Source: Arthrobacter sp. SX1312
Lineage (GTDB): Bacteria; Actinomycetota; Actinomycetes; Actinomycetales; Micrococcaceae
Reading direction: 5' to 3'
DNA: 64,000 nt
NCBI RefSeq assembly: GCF_002929295.1
Contig: NZ_PJIM01000001.1
Coordinates: forward strand, 790,040 to 854,039
The translations under genes and the position numbers were made by a program. Within the stretch, counting starts at the first letter, position 1, and the number at the start of each line of letters is the position of its first letter. Below, piece after piece: positions 53,012-61,553 of this stretch. Under the pieces are notes generated by a model. That model searched no databases. It had not been told where the DNA came from and worked only from the letters and a program-made list of their open reading frames with translations.

Positions 53012-54934
53012 CTAAAGTGTTACGTGATTGTACGGAGGCCCGAAGAACTGGACCTCCCCCGTCAACAGAAGTTCCTGATCCGATGCCTGCCAGGTATGGC
53101 CCGCACCGTTTCTTTGCTGACAGTAGTTGAACCGATCCGCCGAGTAGAGCTTCCCGGAGGCCATGGTGACGGCCCTCAGGAACGCGGTGTCCTCTCCCCT
53201 GGACAAAGATTCGAAGGGAAATTGTCGGAAGATATCCGCCTCAGCCATGAGCGTCGGCCCCATCAGCATATTGGTGAGGCTGTGCTCCCTCTGCGCAAAG
53301 CGGAGTAGTGTCGCATCGCGCCGCCGGAGGTACATGTAATGCGCCTGCTTGCCCACCACCTGAGCCCTGGAGTACTGCAAGGCATTGAGTTGATCCAGCA
53401 GGTAGTTCTCGGCATAGTAGTCGTCGTCGTCCATCTTCGTTACGACGGCGCCGGACGATGCGCTCACGCAGGCGTTGAGGCACTCCCCCAGGCTCTGGTG
53501 CGCACCGGCCTCAAGTATCGTCAATGACTCGAGAGGATACTGCTGCCGAAGGGCCAAGACCGTCGAACTGTCAGCGGCGAATCCATGGGTGAGTAGCACC
53601 AGCTCAGGCGCCACGTCGCGTTGACGATGGATGGTCCGAAATACATGCTCGAGCTGATGCGGCCGGTTTGTCGAGAGGATGACCGATACGGACGGAAGTA
53701 CCACCGGCCGTGTAAGCGCAGGTACGACCGCGCCGACGATCTGCTCTGCCCGGTGCGCGTACGTATGCTGCGCCCAGATCCTGCGCTGAGCCAGATGGAC
53801 CTGCCGATCCGCCAGCATAGGCTGCTTCACCAGTGACCGGATGACGTCCCGCGCCTGCTCCCGTCCGCTCACCACCGCCACCTCATCGGGCGGGAAAAGC
53901 CTCTCGAGAGCGCGGCTCGGAGTCGAGACCACCGGTGTTCCGGCCGCTGAGATCTCGAAGACGCGCCGAGCACACATACTGGGTGAATCGACGACCGAGT
54001 TCACGTTGAGGAAGACCTTGTACGCCTTATAGGCCGTCAACATCTCACCGTAGGTCAGCGAGCCGACCACTCGCTGGGCGAGCGGCGGGGGGAACTGGTA
54101 TTCGGCAGTTTTGTTGACATGGCGGGAGAACACTTCGAGCCCGGTCTCCATGCCGGCCGAGGCATCGTCCGCTCCCCCCAGCAGAAGCTCCATCTGAGCA
54201 CGCCGTTCCGGATATTTGTGCGCGAAATACATGCCGGCGAAGGCTACATCGCGCCCGCGCCAGCCCCGCGGAGGACGGACGGGGTTGTGCACCGCCGGTT
54301 GGGCCGCGAACGACATCGAGGAGATGCGGTCGTGCCCGAGATCCCGGCGATACTTCTCGATCATGCTCGAATCGCTGGTGAGCACGTGATCGAACAGGCG
54401 CGCCGCAGGGAGGAAGTCGTCGTAATGAGGTGGGTCCTCCTTGTTCCAGAACACGGTCGGGATTCCGTTCGACCGGCACCACAGCAGCAGTTCTACGAAT
54501 TCAGGCTTCGGCCCGGACGTCCCGGTGAGCTGGAACTGCCACTCACCCCCATTGCCGGCCCACGCTGATTCGACGAATACGAACTCGACAGGGTGGGCGC
54601 TCAACTGTTCCCTCCAGCCGCCTCGTGTGAGCGCTCGGGTATTCCATTCGAACTGGAACGCTATCCCCGAAAACTCGTCTAGGATGACGCCGACGGTGAT
54701 TTCAGGTCGGCGGACAGCGACGTCGGGAAGCCCTGCGTCAGCGAAATGCAGTCGTCTTTGGAAGCCTTTCCCGGACCACGCGCCCTCCGCTCCTCGAAAA
54801 GGGTGCTGCTGATCGACGCCGCGCTCCGCGACGAGCTTGTCACGGTGGGTACGGAGCTGGGCAAAGCCTCCTTGGCGCAGGTGCCACACCTGGGTTCGGA
54901 GTCGCCGGAGACGGGCCGTGACAAGGGCCCTCAC
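53012..54934 (-). CDS. CgeB-like and family 2 glycosyltransferase fusion
   Basis: The 640-residue protein has a basic helical N-terminus (1-75), a CgeB-like module (about 80-400; FVFVESAWAGNGG, TVFWNKEDPPHYDDF, LNVNSVVDSPSMCARRVFEI) and a GT2 domain (about 412-630; VSVILSTNRPHQLEHVF, metal motif VVTKMDDDDYYAEN, and GEDTAFLRAV). Unlike the two giant proteins, its GT2 part keeps the acidic motif and should be active. GTG at 54934 overlaps the ABC ATPase stop as GTGA. It probably works with the exporter in the same operon. Confidence 0.88.
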   Translation of the reverse strand: MRALVTARLRRLRTQVWHLRQGGFAQLRTHRDKLVAERGVDQQHPFRGAEGAWSGKGFQRRLHFADAGLPDVAVRRPEITVGVILDEFSGIAFQFEWNTRALTRGGWREQLSAHPVEFVFVESAWAGNGGEWQFQLTGTSGPKPEFVELLLWCRSNGIPTVFWNKEDPPHYDDFLPAARLFDHVLTSDSSMIEKYRRDLGHDRISSMSFAAQPAVHNPVRPPRGWRGRDVAFAGMYFAHKYPERRAQMELLLGGADDASAGMETGLEVFSRHVNKTAEYQFPPPLAQRVVGSLTYGEMLTAYKAYKVFLNVNSVVDSPSMCARRVFEISAAGTPVVSTPSRALERLFPPDEVAVVSGREQARDVIRSLVKQPMLADRQVHLAQRRIWAQHTYAHRAEQIVGAVVPALTRPVVLPSVSVILSTNRPHQLEHVFRTIHRQRDVAPELVLLTHGFAADSSTVLALRQQYPLESLTILEAGAHQSLGECLNACVSASSGAVVTKMDDDDYYAENYLLDQLNALQYSRAQVVGKQAHYMYLRRRDATLLRFAQREHSLTNMLMGPTLMAEADIFRQFPFESLSRGEDTAFLRAVTMASGKLYSADRFNYCQQRNGAGHTWQASDQELLLTGEVQFFGPPYNHVTL

Positions 54935-55800
54935 GCAGAACTCCGTCGGCCCGACTCAAGTGCTTGCACCGCAGGAATCCGCAGTTCGTTGACCATACGC
55001 CGTTTTGTTTTGAGCGCAAGCACTCGATCCCCGGCAGCAAGGTGCTTCGTGAAGATGCGGTACCACTTGATGACATCCTCCGGACGTCCGTCCATGACAA
55101 GTTCACCCTCGTCGAGCCACAGGACGCGGCTGCATAGTTCCTTAATCACGCCCAGACTGTGGCTGACGAGGAAGACACAGCCGGCTTTGCTACGAAGCTC
55201 GTCCATTTTGGCTTTTGTCTGGCCCTTGAACTGATCATCGCCCGTGTTCAGAGCCTCGTCGATCAGCAGGATCTCAGGCTCCACCGCCGTGGCTATGGCG
55301 AACTGCAGTCGCGCCCCCATTCCCGAGGAATACGTGCGTATCGGGCGGTCTATAGAGTCCGACAACCCGGACAGGGCCACAATATCGTCGAACTTCCGGT
55401 TGATCTCGGCGCGGCTTATACCCATCGCGAGACAACCCAGCATGATGTTGTCCCGCCCGGACAGGTCCGGCACGAGCGCTGCGCTCACCCCCAGGAGAGT
55501 GGGTCGGGATGACGCGTAGATCGCTCCGGTTGTCGGCGGCACCCGGCCATTGATCAGCTTCATCAGCGTGCTCTTGCCCGACCCGTTCCGGCCGATGATG
55601 CCGATCGATTCCCCCCGGCGGGCTACGAGCGAGACGTCACTGAGTGCAATGACAATACTGCTGGACTGCCGCTGGAGGACGCGGCGGGCGCCATCTGATC
55701 CTTCCCGCGCCGTCGTCGGGACCGAATAGGTCATGCTGACGCCGTCCAGGACGACGACGGGTTGCTCCAGTGCGAAGCTCACTTCATTCGTCACGGCCAT
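54931..55800 (-). CDS. Polysaccharide ABC exporter ATP-binding protein (Wzt/TagH type)
   Basis: The 289-residue ATPase has Walker A IGIIGRNGSGKSTLMKLING, signature TYSSGMGARLQFAIATA (the SSGM form typical of polysaccharide and teichoic acid exporters), Walker B ILLIDEALNTGDDQF and the switch histidine in LVSHSLG. There is no long C-terminal glycan-binding domain as in Wzt of O9a systems; the tail is only about 40 residues. ATG 55800 overlaps the permease gene by 17 bp. It drives export of the finished lipid-linked chain. Confidence 0.93.
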   Translation of the reverse strand: MAVTNEVSFALEQPVVVLDGVSMTYSVPTTAREGSDGARRVLQRQSSSIVIALSDVSLVARRGESIGIIGRNGSGKSTLMKLINGRVPPTTGAIYASSRPTLLGVSAALVPDLSGRDNIMLGCLAMGISRAEINRKFDDIVALSGLSDSIDRPIRTYSSGMGARLQFAIATAVEPEILLIDEALNTGDDQFKGQTKAKMDELRSKAGCVFLVSHSLGVIKELCSRVLWLDEGELVMDGRPEDVIKWYRIFTKHLAAGDRVLALKTKRRMVNELRIPAVQALESGRRSSA

Positions 55801-56677
55801 AGCTCTCTTCACCCCGCCAGAAGTAGATGATCCCGATCCCCAGCATTCCGAACGCCCATGCGGCGAGGACTGCCCACGATTGCCATTGCGGGAGTTCACT
55901 GTAGAGCACCGCCGTCCTGACGATCTCGAGGAGATGGTAAAGCGGGTTGAGCTCGATGATGCCTTTCAGCGCAGGATAAGGCTCGAAGATGGTGATGGGG
56001 AGCATGACGCAGGACCCGTACATCCAGAACCGCAGCACGAACGTCAGTACGTTCCCAACGTCGCTCACCATGGATACGACTCTGGCGAGAATCAGACCCA
56101 CGCCGAGGTTGAAGAGGGCCTGCAGAATCAACGCCGGGAGGATCAGCAGCCACAGCCAGCTGATTTCTTCGGTAGGTGGGATGACCAGGATCAGCAGGAG
56201 CAGCGTGATGATGACGGGGACAGCCGCGAGGAGCTCGCGCAGGTTGATCCCAATGAGCAGGGCCGCGCGCGGGAAGTGGAAAGCCTGAATAATTTTCAGA
56301 TTGCCACGGATCACACGGGACCCGGTCAGGATGGCGCGGCTGCTCATCTGGAAAAGGAACACGCCGATCAGCAGGAAGCCGAGGAAGTTTTCCATCCCGC
56401 GACTCACATTGAGGAGCACACCGAAGATCACGTAGAACGTCAGTCCGTTGAGGATCGGGTTCAGGACCAACCAGACATTGCCGAGACGATCCCTGCTGTT
56501 GGTCGTCTGGACATCGGCCTTGGCATTGAAGTAGATGAAATGCCGATAGTTCCATAGTGACCCGAGGTAGCGCGGGAACGAAGGCTTGGCGCCTACCCTT
56601 GTCAGTCCTCGCAGGTTCACAGGGGTTGGAACGACAGTCACCGGGCTATTCGGCGTGCTGGGAGACTCGGCTGCCAT
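55784..56677 (-). CDS. Polysaccharide ABC-2 type permease (Wzm/TagG type)
   Basis: The 297-residue protein has an N-terminal soluble part ending in the amphipathic YLGSLWNYRHFIYFNAKADV and then RLGNVWLVLNPILNGLTFYV. Six membrane helices follow, with the motif SRAILTGSRVIRGNLKIIQAFHFPRAALLI as two adjoining parts, as in TagG/Wzm. It ends with NPLYHLLEIVRTAVLY and WRGEESYG. ATG 56677 overlaps the preceding glycosyltransferase stop as TGATG. It forms the channel for the polymer. Confidence 0.92.
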   Translation of the reverse strand: MAAESPSTPNSPVTVVPTPVNLRGLTRVGAKPSFPRYLGSLWNYRHFIYFNAKADVQTTNSRDRLGNVWLVLNPILNGLTFYVIFGVLLNVSRGMENFLGFLLIGVFLFQMSSRAILTGSRVIRGNLKIIQAFHFPRAALLIGINLRELLAAVPVIITLLLLILVIPPTEEISWLWLLILPALILQALFNLGVGLILARVVSMVSDVGNVLTFVLRFWMYGSCVMLPITIFEPYPALKGIIELNPLYHLLEIVRTAVLYSELPQWQSWAVLAAWAFGMLGIGIIYFWRGEESYGRDE

Positions 56678-58395
56678 CAAGCCGCTCCTGCGGCAGCGTA
56701 CGCCCTGCTGTAGGCAGCGGCGTTCGCAGCCCACGTGCGGCTGCGCAGCACGTGGGTACGCGTTTCACGGGCACGATGTTCGGCCACCGGATCGAGTCCG
56801 CTCGCTCCGAGAAGGCCCCTGATGCCGGCGGCGAGCGCTGCCGGATCCTCCGGCTTCACCAGCACCCCCGAGAACGTAGACATGATTTCGCGAAGTGCAG
56901 GAAGATCGCTGGCCACGACGGGTCTGCTGCAGGCCATCGCCTCGATCGGCTTCATCGGCGTCACGGACCGAGTGACCTCCAGATCTTTCCGGGGAACCAC
57001 GAAGACATCGAGAGCCAGGTGGTGTAGCCTCGCCTGGCTTCGCGGAACGCGGCCCGTGAAGACGACGCGATGCTCGATGCCCAGCTCTTGAGCCAGCGCG
57101 CGCAGGGCGGGAAGCGCGACGCCGTCTCCCACGATGAGGCATCGCAGATTGGGGTGCTCGGGTGCCAGTAAGGCCACCGCACCAAGCAAGTGGTCTAAAC
57201 CTTCGTAGTCCACGAGACTACTGACCGTTCCGACGAGGACCCCGTCTTCAGCGAGGCCCAATCGCCGACGGGCGTCAGCCGGTGCGATCGGCTCATCGAG
57301 ATAGCCCTCGCCTACCGCATTCGGGGATAACAGGACCCGTTCCTCTGGCACTCCGACGCGCATGATCTCCTGTTTCATTGCCTCGCCCAGCGTCACCACC
57401 AGGCTGGCATCCAGCATTACTTGTGCCTCACGTTCTTTGAAGAGCCTATAGCGCTCGCTCTTTTTCGCGTGCCCGTGCCGCGATGAGGCCCATGTGTCGG
57501 CCAGCTGTCCCCGCACCTCGTACACCCAGGGGATGCCCAGAACGCGCGCGACTTCACCAATCACCTGACCGTTCACGAAGTGCGTTGTCGTGTGAAGCAC
57601 GGAGGGACGGACGGTGAGTGCGAGTTGCAGCAGCATCTCGGCCTGCAATTGGAGTCGCTGGTCAACACCTGCCGGCATCCGCGCACGCAACAGGCGGTGG
57701 TAGGTCACTCCGTCCCGAGTATCCTCGTCCCGCGCGAATGGCTTTCCGACCTGTACCGGGTAGCCGAGGCGCGTTGCGGCGTGGACCTCCCAGCCGTCGT
57801 CGGCCTGCGCCTTGAGAAGGGAGTGTGATCGCTGGGCGTAGCCGCTCTCCGTGAAGGGCAACGAATTCGTCAGAAGATGCAGCACCGTTCTTGCTTTCGG
57901 AGCATAGGACGGCACCTCCGCTAGCGTCGGTGACCAGCCCTGGAAGACGCGCAATTCACTCTCGAGCCTCGTGAATTTGCGCCGCCCGGTGCCGCCACTC
58001 GCCAGGGTGTTCACGGCCCCGCTCATGTCGCCCTCGTACCAGCGCCGTCGTGCGTGGACGTCCGCCTCGGTCCCGGCCAGTGCCAGTAATTGATCTGCTC
58101 GATGCGTATTGTCGGCCAGGAGCGCTACGTCTGCGAGGCCGGCGGCGTCACGGCGGCCGACACACGACGCGATGGCGTCATCGAGTATGCGGTCACGCAC
58201 TCGTCGATCGCCGGCGAGGTGGGCGCCTAGGGCCCGCATGACAAGGCTAGGAAGAAAACGGAGGGTGTTCGCCGCTGGTCGAGCGAGAAAGGGCGGCATC
58301 CTGCGAACCATCTGCGCCACCAGGAGCACAGGATCGTCGCCGAGATGCTCCGCAGCGGTTGCGACCACAAGCAGGACGTTGCGTGGGATGGTCAC
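56677..58395 (-). CDS. Glycosyltransferase family 4 protein
   Basis: The 572-residue protein has a helical N-terminal region (about 1-150), then a GT4 domain: LLTNSLPFTESGYAQRSH at the start, IPWVYEVRGQLADTWAS, LLSPNAVGEGYL, GTVSSLVDYEGLDHLL, LIVGDGVALPAL and the nucleotide-sugar E-x7-E-type region VTPMKPIEAMACSRPVVASD. It resembles the GT4 part of the 1521-aa protein (SLVEYEGLQTLL, PPLKPLEAMAAGKAVV). GTG at 58395 overlaps the upstream gene as GTGA. The acceptor sugar is unknown. Confidence 0.9.
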   Translation of the reverse strand: MTIPRNVLLVVATAAEHLGDDPVLLVAQMVRRMPPFLARPAANTLRFLPSLVMRALGAHLAGDRRVRDRILDDAIASCVGRRDAAGLADVALLADNTHRADQLLALAGTEADVHARRRWYEGDMSGAVNTLASGGTGRRKFTRLESELRVFQGWSPTLAEVPSYAPKARTVLHLLTNSLPFTESGYAQRSHSLLKAQADDGWEVHAATRLGYPVQVGKPFARDEDTRDGVTYHRLLRARMPAGVDQRLQLQAEMLLQLALTVRPSVLHTTTHFVNGQVIGEVARVLGIPWVYEVRGQLADTWASSRHGHAKKSERYRLFKEREAQVMLDASLVVTLGEAMKQEIMRVGVPEERVLLSPNAVGEGYLDEPIAPADARRRLGLAEDGVLVGTVSSLVDYEGLDHLLGAVALLAPEHPNLRCLIVGDGVALPALRALAQELGIEHRVVFTGRVPRSQARLHHLALDVFVVPRKDLEVTRSVTPMKPIEAMACSRPVVASDLPALREIMSTFSGVLVKPEDPAALAAGIRGLLGASGLDPVAEHRARETRTHVLRSRTWAANAAAYSRAYAAAGAA

Positions 58396-59594
58396 GGGCG
58401 GGTCGTCCCTCTGCACAGTTCGAGGAGGAGGTCGATGTAGAGCTGGCCGAGGGCTGTCACATCAGCGTTGCGCTCCACCCACAGGCGCCCGTTCCCGTTG
58501 ACCTGGAGCCGGGCCCGCTCATGCGCCAAGAGTGTCCAGAGATCAGCCAACGCCTGGGGGTCGGCCGGTACGATGTGGCCCGCCTCCGCGTCCTCCAAGA
58601 TCTGTCGTGCCTCTCCGCGCACCATGCCGGTTATATGGCGTCCGATTGACAGCACTTCGTAGGTCTTCGAGGGGATCGTCGTATCGAAGGACTTCCAGTC
58701 ATCGCGCAGGGCGACGATGCAACTGTCCGCGTTCCTGTAGTAATCCATGACCTGCTGACCGTACGCGGGCGCATTGAAATCCACGGGCGCCTTGAGGGAC
58801 GACGCCAGTGCGATGAGTTCCTTGCGCCGCACGCCGTGGCCCACCATGGTAAGGCGCATCTTGTCTCCTACGAGAGCCGCCGCCCTGATGGGCACGTCCA
58901 GCTGCTGACTCTCCCCGTGATTACCGAGATAGAGGACATCAAGCCTGTCCTTCTCGAGCGTCACAGGCTCGAGGGAGGCAAGCTGGTTGACGTCCACCCC
59001 GTTGGTGACGGTGGCGACGTTCTTGAGGCCTCGCTCGCGCAGCGTCCGGGCGAAGCCATAGGTCACGGTGACCACCAGGTCCGCGCGATCCTGAATCGCA
59101 ATGATAACTCTTTCCACGATTCCCTTGGCGCTGCCCTTGATCAGGCGTGCGTCCCGGGCTATGTCCGGCCATGCGTCGCGCATGTCGACGACGAAAGGAC
59201 GCCGGAACATCCGGGCAACAACCCAGCCCGCGCCGAGGATCGGGAGACTGGGCACGGTCACGATGACGACGTCGGGGCGCGGACCAAGCGCTGCCGCGGG
59301 AATACTCATCCCCGCGGAGAAGAGATGGTTGATGAGTCTTCCGCCACGCGTCGTCCGATGCCACAGGTAGGGCACCCGACGCACCGATTCTCCGAAATCG
59401 CCCCGATCGACCCGGAACGGACGCCCCGCCTGCTTCCTGGGGAGGGTCCGGCGTCCGTCCGGCGCATGCGCCACGGGGGTCACCACATCCACGTCCCAGC
59501 CCTCGGACCGAAAGGAGCGGATGAGCTGGGTCCACCGGCGCTGCGGCGGGCTGTGTTCAGGCGCGTAGGAATGCGTCAGCAGCATCACACGCAC
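58392..59594 (-). CDS. Glycosyltransferase family 4 protein (WbuB-like)
   Basis: The 400-residue protein starts MRVMLLTHSYAPEHSPPQRR, the typical WbuB/GT4 opening, then shows PFVVDMRDAWPDIARDARL, VTVTYGFARTLRERG, VTNGVDVNQL, VLYLGNHGESQQLDV and TTIPSKTYEVLSIGRHITG (donor site). It is a cytoplasmic-face enzyme. GTG at 59594 lies 8 nt after GGGGG. It follows the 239-aa TG-repeat gene with a gap of 78 bp and may still be in the same transcript. Confidence 0.9.
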   Translation of the reverse strand: MRVMLLTHSYAPEHSPPQRRWTQLIRSFRSEGWDVDVVTPVAHAPDGRRTLPRKQAGRPFRVDRGDFGESVRRVPYLWHRTTRGGRLINHLFSAGMSIPAAALGPRPDVVIVTVPSLPILGAGWVVARMFRRPFVVDMRDAWPDIARDARLIKGSAKGIVERVIIAIQDRADLVVTVTYGFARTLRERGLKNVATVTNGVDVNQLASLEPVTLEKDRLDVLYLGNHGESQQLDVPIRAAALVGDKMRLTMVGHGVRRKELIALASSLKAPVDFNAPAYGQQVMDYYRNADSCIVALRDDWKSFDTTIPSKTYEVLSIGRHITGMVRGEARQILEDAEAGHIVPADPQALADLWTLLAHERARLQVNGNGRLWVERNADVTALGQLYIDLLLELCRGTTRP

Positions 59595-59672
59595 GCAGAG
59601 GACCCCCAAGGAGTTCGTCGAGACCAGATTCTCGCCATCACTTTAGCCCCAAGCAGCATCGTCTCCCCTATT

Positions 59673-60392
59673 TCAGGGTTTCGCGGCCGGTCGCAGCCTC
59701 GCGTAGTACAGCACGCCGAGCGCAACGAGCAGAAGAATGACGAGGACGCGGGTGAACGGGTGTGTCCCGACGGTGTACTGGCTCGATGCCTGCTCGGTCT
59801 CCCGTGCCGCTGCGGATGTGGCGCTCGACGAGGTTTCCGGCGCGGAGGGCGACGGCTTCGTCGTCGCTCGCGGAGTGGCCGTTGCCGTAGGGCGCTGCGA
59901 GGCCGTCGGTGAGGCGGAAGCCGCGGCTTCCGGCGACTCTTCATCCGCCGGCACGTCCTCGACGAGACCGGTGAGCGGATTCCAACGAAACATGGAATAG
60001 GCGAGGCTGCCGGGGACCGCCAGGTTGCCGGTTCCAGGCTCAATCAGGTAGCCAGTGGGCGGGTGAATGAGCCAACCCGTACCGGGGTCGATCTGAAAAC
60101 CAGTGACAGGGTCCACCGACGGCGCCGGCTCTTCAGGGGCGGGCTCTGGTTCCGGCGTGGGTGAGGTGCTGGGTTCCGGCGGAGGGAGGACCGGCGCCGG
60201 CGGGACCGGCACAACAACGGCCGGCGGGACAACAACGGCCGGCGTTGTCGGAGAGGGCGTCGGTGCCGGACTCGTCGTCGAAGGGGGGGCTGGTGTTTCG
60301 GTCGCGACCGCCGGCCCGGCCAGATGAGCGAGGACGAGTGCCCCGCCGAGAGCCCCCAAGACCACGCGGCGCATCGGCCTCGCGGACTTCAC
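59673..60392 (-). CDS. Exported TG-octapeptide-repeat protein (copy 1)
   Basis: The 239-residue protein has a signal peptide (about 1-30, ending GPAVATE), a Pro/Thr/Ser-rich stalk (about 32-92), four tandem octapeptides (94-125), a second low-complexity stalk (about 145-205) and a C-terminal membrane helix with a basic tail (LLLVALGVLYYARLRPAAKP). It lacks LPXTG, so it is tethered by the helix. The octapeptides read DPVTGFQI, DPGTGWLI, HPPTGYLI and EPGTGNLA. I do not know this repeat as a named family. GTG at 60392 overlaps the LCP gene by 4 bp. Confidence 0.8.
   Translation of the reverse strand: MKSARPMRRVVLGALGGALVLAHLAGPAVATETPAPPSTTSPAPTPSPTTPAVVVPPAVVVPVPPAPVLPPPEPSTSPTPEPEPAPEEPAPSVDPVTGFQIDPGTGWLIHPPTGYLIEPGTGNLAVPGSLAYSMFRWNPLTGLVEDVPADEESPEAAASASPTASQRPTATATPRATTKPSPSAPETSSSATSAAARETEQASSQYTVGTHPFTRVLVILLLVALGVLYYARLRPAAKP
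60018..60113 (-). repeat. Four octapeptide repeats, x-P-x-T-G-x-x-I/L
   Basis: Ninety-six bases encode four 8-residue units DPVTGFQI, DPGTGWLI, HPPTGYLI and EPGTGNLA. Units are similar at protein level but differ at DNA level, so the repeat is old and selected. Confidence 0.85.
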
Positions 60393-61459
60393 GATCCGAC
60401 CTCCGGGTTCGCTACGAGGTAGTCGGCCAGGCTGTCGTTCTGCAGCGCCTCGCTCACCTGGGCGATCGCGGCGTCGTCCTTGACGATGATCGACTGGCCA
60501 TCCGCCGACGTGCCCGTGCCGAGGTTCGGCAGGGTGAAGAAGTCGATGCTGCTCGACCGGACGCTGCGCAGGGACACGGCCAGGGAACCGAGCGTTCCGG
60601 CGTCGAGGCTGTCATCCACGGCGACGAAGGGGGACATCCGGTCGACCACCCGGTACACCTTCTGCGGATCGGTCAGCGTATCCGCGGTCAGCACCTTGCC
60701 GATCACGGACTTCACGAACAGCTGCTGGTTCTTGACGCGCTGGTAGTCGCCGTCGCTGAAGGCGTAGCGTTCGCGGACGAACTTCAGTGCGGACTCGCCC
60801 TGCAGAGTGATGGGACCGGCAGCGAAGAACTCGCCGTCACTGCCACTGGACTGGAACGCCACAGGGTTGTCGACCTCGACGCCGCCGAGGGCATCGGTCA
60901 GGCCCTTGAAGCCCTCGAAATCGACACTCGCCACGTGGTCCACGCGCACACCGAACAGCCCCTCGACCGTTTGGACCACGAGGGGCACCCCGCCCAGTCC
61001 CATGGCCGCGTTGATCTTGGCCTCTCCGTGGCCGGGGATGTTCGTCCAGGTATCGCGCATGATCGACATGACCTGGATGTCCTGGCGATCGGCTGGAACA
61101 TGCATCAGCATCATGGTGTCCGCACGGCTGTCCGACGGACCTGCCGACGCGACGTCGCCCGGTTCTTCGGAAGTGGCACGGGAATCGCTGCCGAGGAGCA
61201 GGATGTTGACGGCCCCTTCGGCCTCGGGCGCCACCGTAGGCCGGGACTCCTCGACAGGAAAGGCCGATTCGATCGTCTGTGAGTTCTGGTCGAAGGACTG
61301 CGCCAGGGAGAACAGGTACCCGCCGGCGACGACGGCCGCGACGACCACGAGGGACCCGAGGATCAGGAACGTGGTCCGGACCGGATGCTTGCGCCGCCCC
61401 CTGGGCCCGTCGCGGGACGTGTCGGGCTCGGTTGTACTGGCGTAGTCATCGAGACTCAA
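60389..61459 (-). CDS. LCP (LytR-CpsA-Psr) family wall-polymer ligase
   Basis: LCP proteins move lipid-linked glycopolymers onto peptidoglycan at the outer membrane face. The 356-residue protein has a cytosolic tail (1-28), one membrane helix (about 30-52) and the LCP domain (about 82-270). Marks are NILLLGSDSRA, SRADTMMLMHVPADRQ, VMSIMRDTWTNIPGHG, KINAAMGLGG and FVRERYAFSDGDYQRVKNQQ, which include the Arg and Asp residues that bind the pyrophosphate. TTG at 61459 follows GGGGGAG. Between two TG-repeat genes and upstream of the export genes, it is the likely ligase for this locus. Confidence 0.93.
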   Translation of the reverse strand: MSLDDYASTTEPDTSRDGPRGRRKHPVRTTFLILGSLVVVAAVVAGGYLFSLAQSFDQNSQTIESAFPVEESRPTVAPEAEGAVNILLLGSDSRATSEEPGDVASAGPSDSRADTMMLMHVPADRQDIQVMSIMRDTWTNIPGHGEAKINAAMGLGGVPLVVQTVEGLFGVRVDHVASVDFEGFKGLTDALGGVEVDNPVAFQSSGSDGEFFAAGPITLQGESALKFVRERYAFSDGDYQRVKNQQLFVKSVIGKVLTADTLTDPQKVYRVVDRMSPFVAVDDSLDAGTLGSLAVSLRSVRSSSIDFFTLPNLGTGTSADGQSIIVKDDAAIAQVSEALQNDSLADYLVANPEVGS

Positions 61460-61553
61460 AGGGGCTCCCCCGTCGTGGCAAAGATCAGTTCATGGTACGG
61501 CGCGGGACTGGGATGCTCGTACAGCCGCCGTCGTTCCGGCGGCACGGCCCCGA

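Noticed and set aside
54931-56677. Interpretation of the ABC genes as a drug or nutrient transporter
   Set aside because: The SSGM signature, TagG-like permease and overlapping glycosyltransferase genes point to polysaccharide export.
60190-60245. Short direct repeats of an ACAACGGCCGGCGGG-type unit
   Set aside because: They encode the repeated Val/Pro stalk of the TG-repeat protein; no spacer-repeat structure as in CRISPR is present.
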